From: Porphyromonadaceae bacterium | Lineage (GTDB): Bacteria; Bacteroidota; Bacteroidia; Bacteroidales; Tannerellaceae | Length of the DNA stretch: 6,616 bases | Assembly: GCA_003517945.1 (NCBI GenBank) | Contig: DOZP01000032.1 | Location: 1 to 6,616, forward strand | Direction of reading: 5' to 3' | Part shown: positions 5,218 to 6,616 of the stretch, piece after piece | Layout of the letters: every line of letters starts with the position of its first letter | Position numbering within the stretch: position 1 is the stretch's first letter | The notes under the pieces: model-generated | Told to the model about the DNA's origin: nothing | The model's input: the letters and a program-made list of their open reading frames with translations, nothing else | Database searches by the model: none | Made by a program: the position numbers and the translations under genes

Positions 5218-6600
5218 TTATCTGCTGCGACCACCGCCTGAACGGCCGCCGCCACCTCCGCCGCCACTTGAACGACTGCCTCCGCCTCCACTGCTAAAGC
5301 CGCCACTCGAACGACCGGATGAACCGGAAGAATAGCTACTGCTCGAACGCGTGCTACTCGGTGCGGAATAACTGCGGGATGAATTGGAATTGTTGTTCGG
5401 AGTTGAATAACTGCGGGATGAATTATTCCCGGATGAACTCCGGCTGACAGATGAAGAAGCTCTTCCGGAACTGACGCTGTTTGAACCCGAAGCGCTACGC
5501 GTACGTACGGATCTCGAAACGTTAGCATTTGAAGAAGATGAAGAAGATGTACCCCTACTCGTACTTACTGCGGTACGATCCGTCGAACGGCTGCTTGTAG
5601 AGCGCGTACCTGATGTGCCGACTCTTGTTGAACTTTCTCTCACAGATCTTGTTGTACCTTCCCTCAACGACGTACTGCGTCCTGACTCAGCGCTGCTACT
5701 GCGTAGGGATGAACTCCGTCCCTCTGCGGAACGTGCGGACAAACTACGGCCGGAAACGGCCGAACGGGATCCCGAAGAACGATAACTGCTTGCATAACGT
5801 CCTCCCGAACGGGAACTTGTTCCCGAACGCCCGTACTGATTCCGGTAATACGGCCTGTCGTAGTAGTGGTGGTGATGTCCGTAATAGCCTCCGTAATAAC
5901 CCCCATAATAGCCTCCGTAATAGCCGTATCCCCAGCCCCAGCCGTAAGACGGGCCCCAATACCAATCATACCATGGAGAAGCCCAGCCGGCATAGAAACC
6001 ACCCCAGCCATAACGATACGGACGATGCCAATAGGAAGTATACCACGGATAATACCACGAACTGTAGTACCAGGGATCATAGCCCCAGCCATAACCGTTA
6101 CCGATATTTATGTTTACATCAACGCCTCCGTCATATGTATCATAATCATAAGCGTAATAACCTTCACTCAGGTAAATATTTACATTATCCGCTCCGGTTA
6201 TAGCAATCTTACCGGGTGAATGATAACGGATAATACGCTCCGAATAGTCCAAGTCCGAGCGACGCACATCCACAGGAACGGTATCATCGACCGGTACATA
6301 AGCATCATCCGTAAAATCTTCGGTTGCTTCATAACCGGAATAACGGCGGTTATATGCATCCACATCCATTTCCGAAGCGGAAGACGTAGTCATTGCATAC
6401 GAAGCCGTTGTTTTTACCGGTACAGCAGCCGTAACCGTGTTGCCGCTCTGACCGGAAGAAACTGTTTGTGTTTTTGTGTCATTTGTTTTTTTACTCTTAC
6501 CCGAAGAGAAATAAACATCATCCACAAATTCTTCCTGTGCAAATGCGCCGAAAGTCATTGCGAGCATTACAAACACGGAAGTTAATTTCTTTGTTTTCAT
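5218..6600 (-). CDS. Secreted Tyr/Trp/Gly- and Arg/Ser-rich low-complexity protein
   Basis: Predicted 460-aa exported protein of unknown function. Similar Bacteroidales proteins are, as I recall, sometimes labelled vitellogenin II precursor, which is a composition artefact. A Sec signal spans residues 1-21 (MKTKKLTSV, hydrophobic core, GAFA before QEE). Residues 22-125 are polar and acidic (VDDVY, TEDFTDDAYVPVDDT). Residues 120-166 look most ordered and conserved (SERIIRYHSPGKIAITGADN, then NIYLSEG). Residues 168-255 are extremely rich in Tyr, Trp and Gly, with GGYY repeats and HHHH at 242-245. Residues 256-460 are Ser/Arg/Gly-rich, ending in poly-Gly and RSGGGRSR. Lysine is absent after residue 131, and cysteine is absent throughout. 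The lipobox is also absent, so it is periplasmic, surface-associated or secreted. It lies upstream of, and probably cotranscribed with, the porin. Reading frame is secured by the strong ribosome binding site and signal peptide. Confidence 0.88.
   Translation of the reverse strand: MKTKKLTSVFVMLAMTFGAFAQEEFVDDVYFSSGKSKKTNDTKTQTVSSGQSGNTVTAAVPVKTTASYAMTTSSASEMDVDAYNRRYSGYEATEDFTDDAYVPVDDTVPVDVRRSDLDYSERIIRYHSPGKIAITGADNVNIYLSEGYYAYDYDTYDGGVDVNINIGNGYGWGYDPWYYSSWYYPWYTSYWHRPYRYGWGGFYAGWASPWYDWYWGPSYGWGWGYGYYGGYYGGYYGGYYGHHHHYYDRPYYRNQYGRSGTSSRSGGRYASSYRSSGSRSAVSGRSLSARSAEGRSSSLRSSSAESGRSTSLREGTTRSVRESSTRVGTSGTRSTSSRSTDRTAVSTSRGTSSSSSSNANVSRSVRTRSASGSNSVSSGRASSSVSRSSSGNNSSRSYSTPNNNSNSSRSYSAPSSTRSSSSYSSGSSGRSSGGFSSGGGGSRSSGGGGGGGRSGGGRSR
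5366..5424 (-). repeat. Two exact 20-bp direct repeats in the Ser/Arg-rich tail
   Basis: Bases 5366-5385 and 5405-5424 are identical and start 39 nt apart, that is 13 codons, so the frame is kept. They encode two copies of NSSRSYS in the protein tail (around residues 393-399 and 406-412), followed by TP or AP. Identity at the nucleotide level, including third positions, points to a recent in-frame duplication or conversion. Confidence 0.85.
5879..5926 (-). repeat. Four 12-bp tandem repeats encoding GGYY units
   Basis: Units start at 5879, 5891, 5903 and 5915, each a variant of CCGTAATAGCCT on the plus strand with one to four differences. They encode the GYYGGYYGGYYGGYYG segment at about residues 226-241. 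The unit is a multiple of three, so expansion or loss by slippage changes length without breaking the frame. Confidence 0.85.
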
Positions 6601-6607
6601 TTCTGTT

Positions 6608-6613
6608 CCTCCT
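6608..6613 (-). promoter_or_regulatory. Strong Shine-Dalgarno for the low-complexity secreted protein
   Basis: The minus strand reads AGGAGG, 7 nt before the ATG at 6600, a near-ideal Shine-Dalgarno. This fixes the start. It is unlike the other genes here, whose leaders are A/T-rich and lack such a motif, and unlike the usual Bacteroidetes pattern. The promoter of this gene lies outside the window. Confidence 0.8.
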
Positions 6614-6616
6614 CTA

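Noticed and set aside
5199..5528. Minus-strand 109-aa frame overlapping the end of the low-complexity gene
   Set aside because: It is the shifted reading of Ser/Gly/Arg codons, giving Ala/Val/Arg runs. It overlaps the real gene almost fully and has no independent start signal.
5218..5830. Repetitive Ser/Arg/Gly-coding region considered as a CRISPR or satellite array
   Set aside because: Repeats are short, irregular and in codon register with a continuous reading frame; there are no uniform spacers.
5613..6203. Plus-strand open frame of 196 aa opposite the low-complexity gene, with a further one of 117 aa at 5866-6219
   Set aside because: They mirror the biased codons of the Tyr/Gly/Arg-rich gene, have no signal or domain, and the minus-strand frame has a signal peptide and a strong ribosome binding site.

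Overview
The window looks like a chromosomal segment from a gut-type Bacteroidales bacterium, possibly Parabacteroides or a relative; the genus is a guess. The evidence is the gene content: an OmpP1/FadL-type porin with the Bacteroidetes-style SMxMGGA...NPAGLG N-terminus, a Tat-signal Gfo/Idh/MocA oxidoreductase paired with a lipoprotein sugar isomerase, and an ECF sigma factor with no adjacent classical anti-sigma gene. Most starts also lack a Shine-Dalgarno and sit behind A/T-rich leaders, and a TAnnTTTG promoter box is present. All six genes I accept lie on the minus strand, so the window reads from right to left.

Right part (6616 to 3460): a secreted low-complexity protein of 460 aa, with an acidic N-terminal part, a Tyr/Trp/Gly-rich middle and an Arg/Ser/Gly-rich tail, is followed after 70 nt by a 542-aa outer-membrane beta-barrel of the OmpP1/FadL family. 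A G/C-rich intercistronic hairpin without a sense-strand T-run lies between them, and a stem-loop terminator closes the unit. The low-complexity gene starts behind a textbook Shine-Dalgarno, unlike every other gene here.

Middle part (3437 to 2453): an ECF sigma factor of 197 aa is followed on the same strand by a small basic protein of 39 or 53 aa that is easy to miss in annotation. A strong terminator lies after the small gene and none is seen between the two, so they may form one transcript. The tiny product could be a partner or regulator of the sigma factor, but this is only positional inference.

Left part (2380 to 1): a two-gene operon encodes a lipoprotein of the sugar phosphate isomerase/epimerase TIM-barrel family and, 10 nt downstream, a Gfo/Idh/MocA oxidoreductase with a twin-arginine signal. 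Both appear to be exported, which suggests oxidation and isomerisation of a sugar or glycoside in the cell envelope. A perfect 24-nt palindrome at the left edge is probably the terminator. No RNA genes, mobile elements, CRISPR arrays or attachment sites were seen, and no gene-free stretch exceeds 200 nt.
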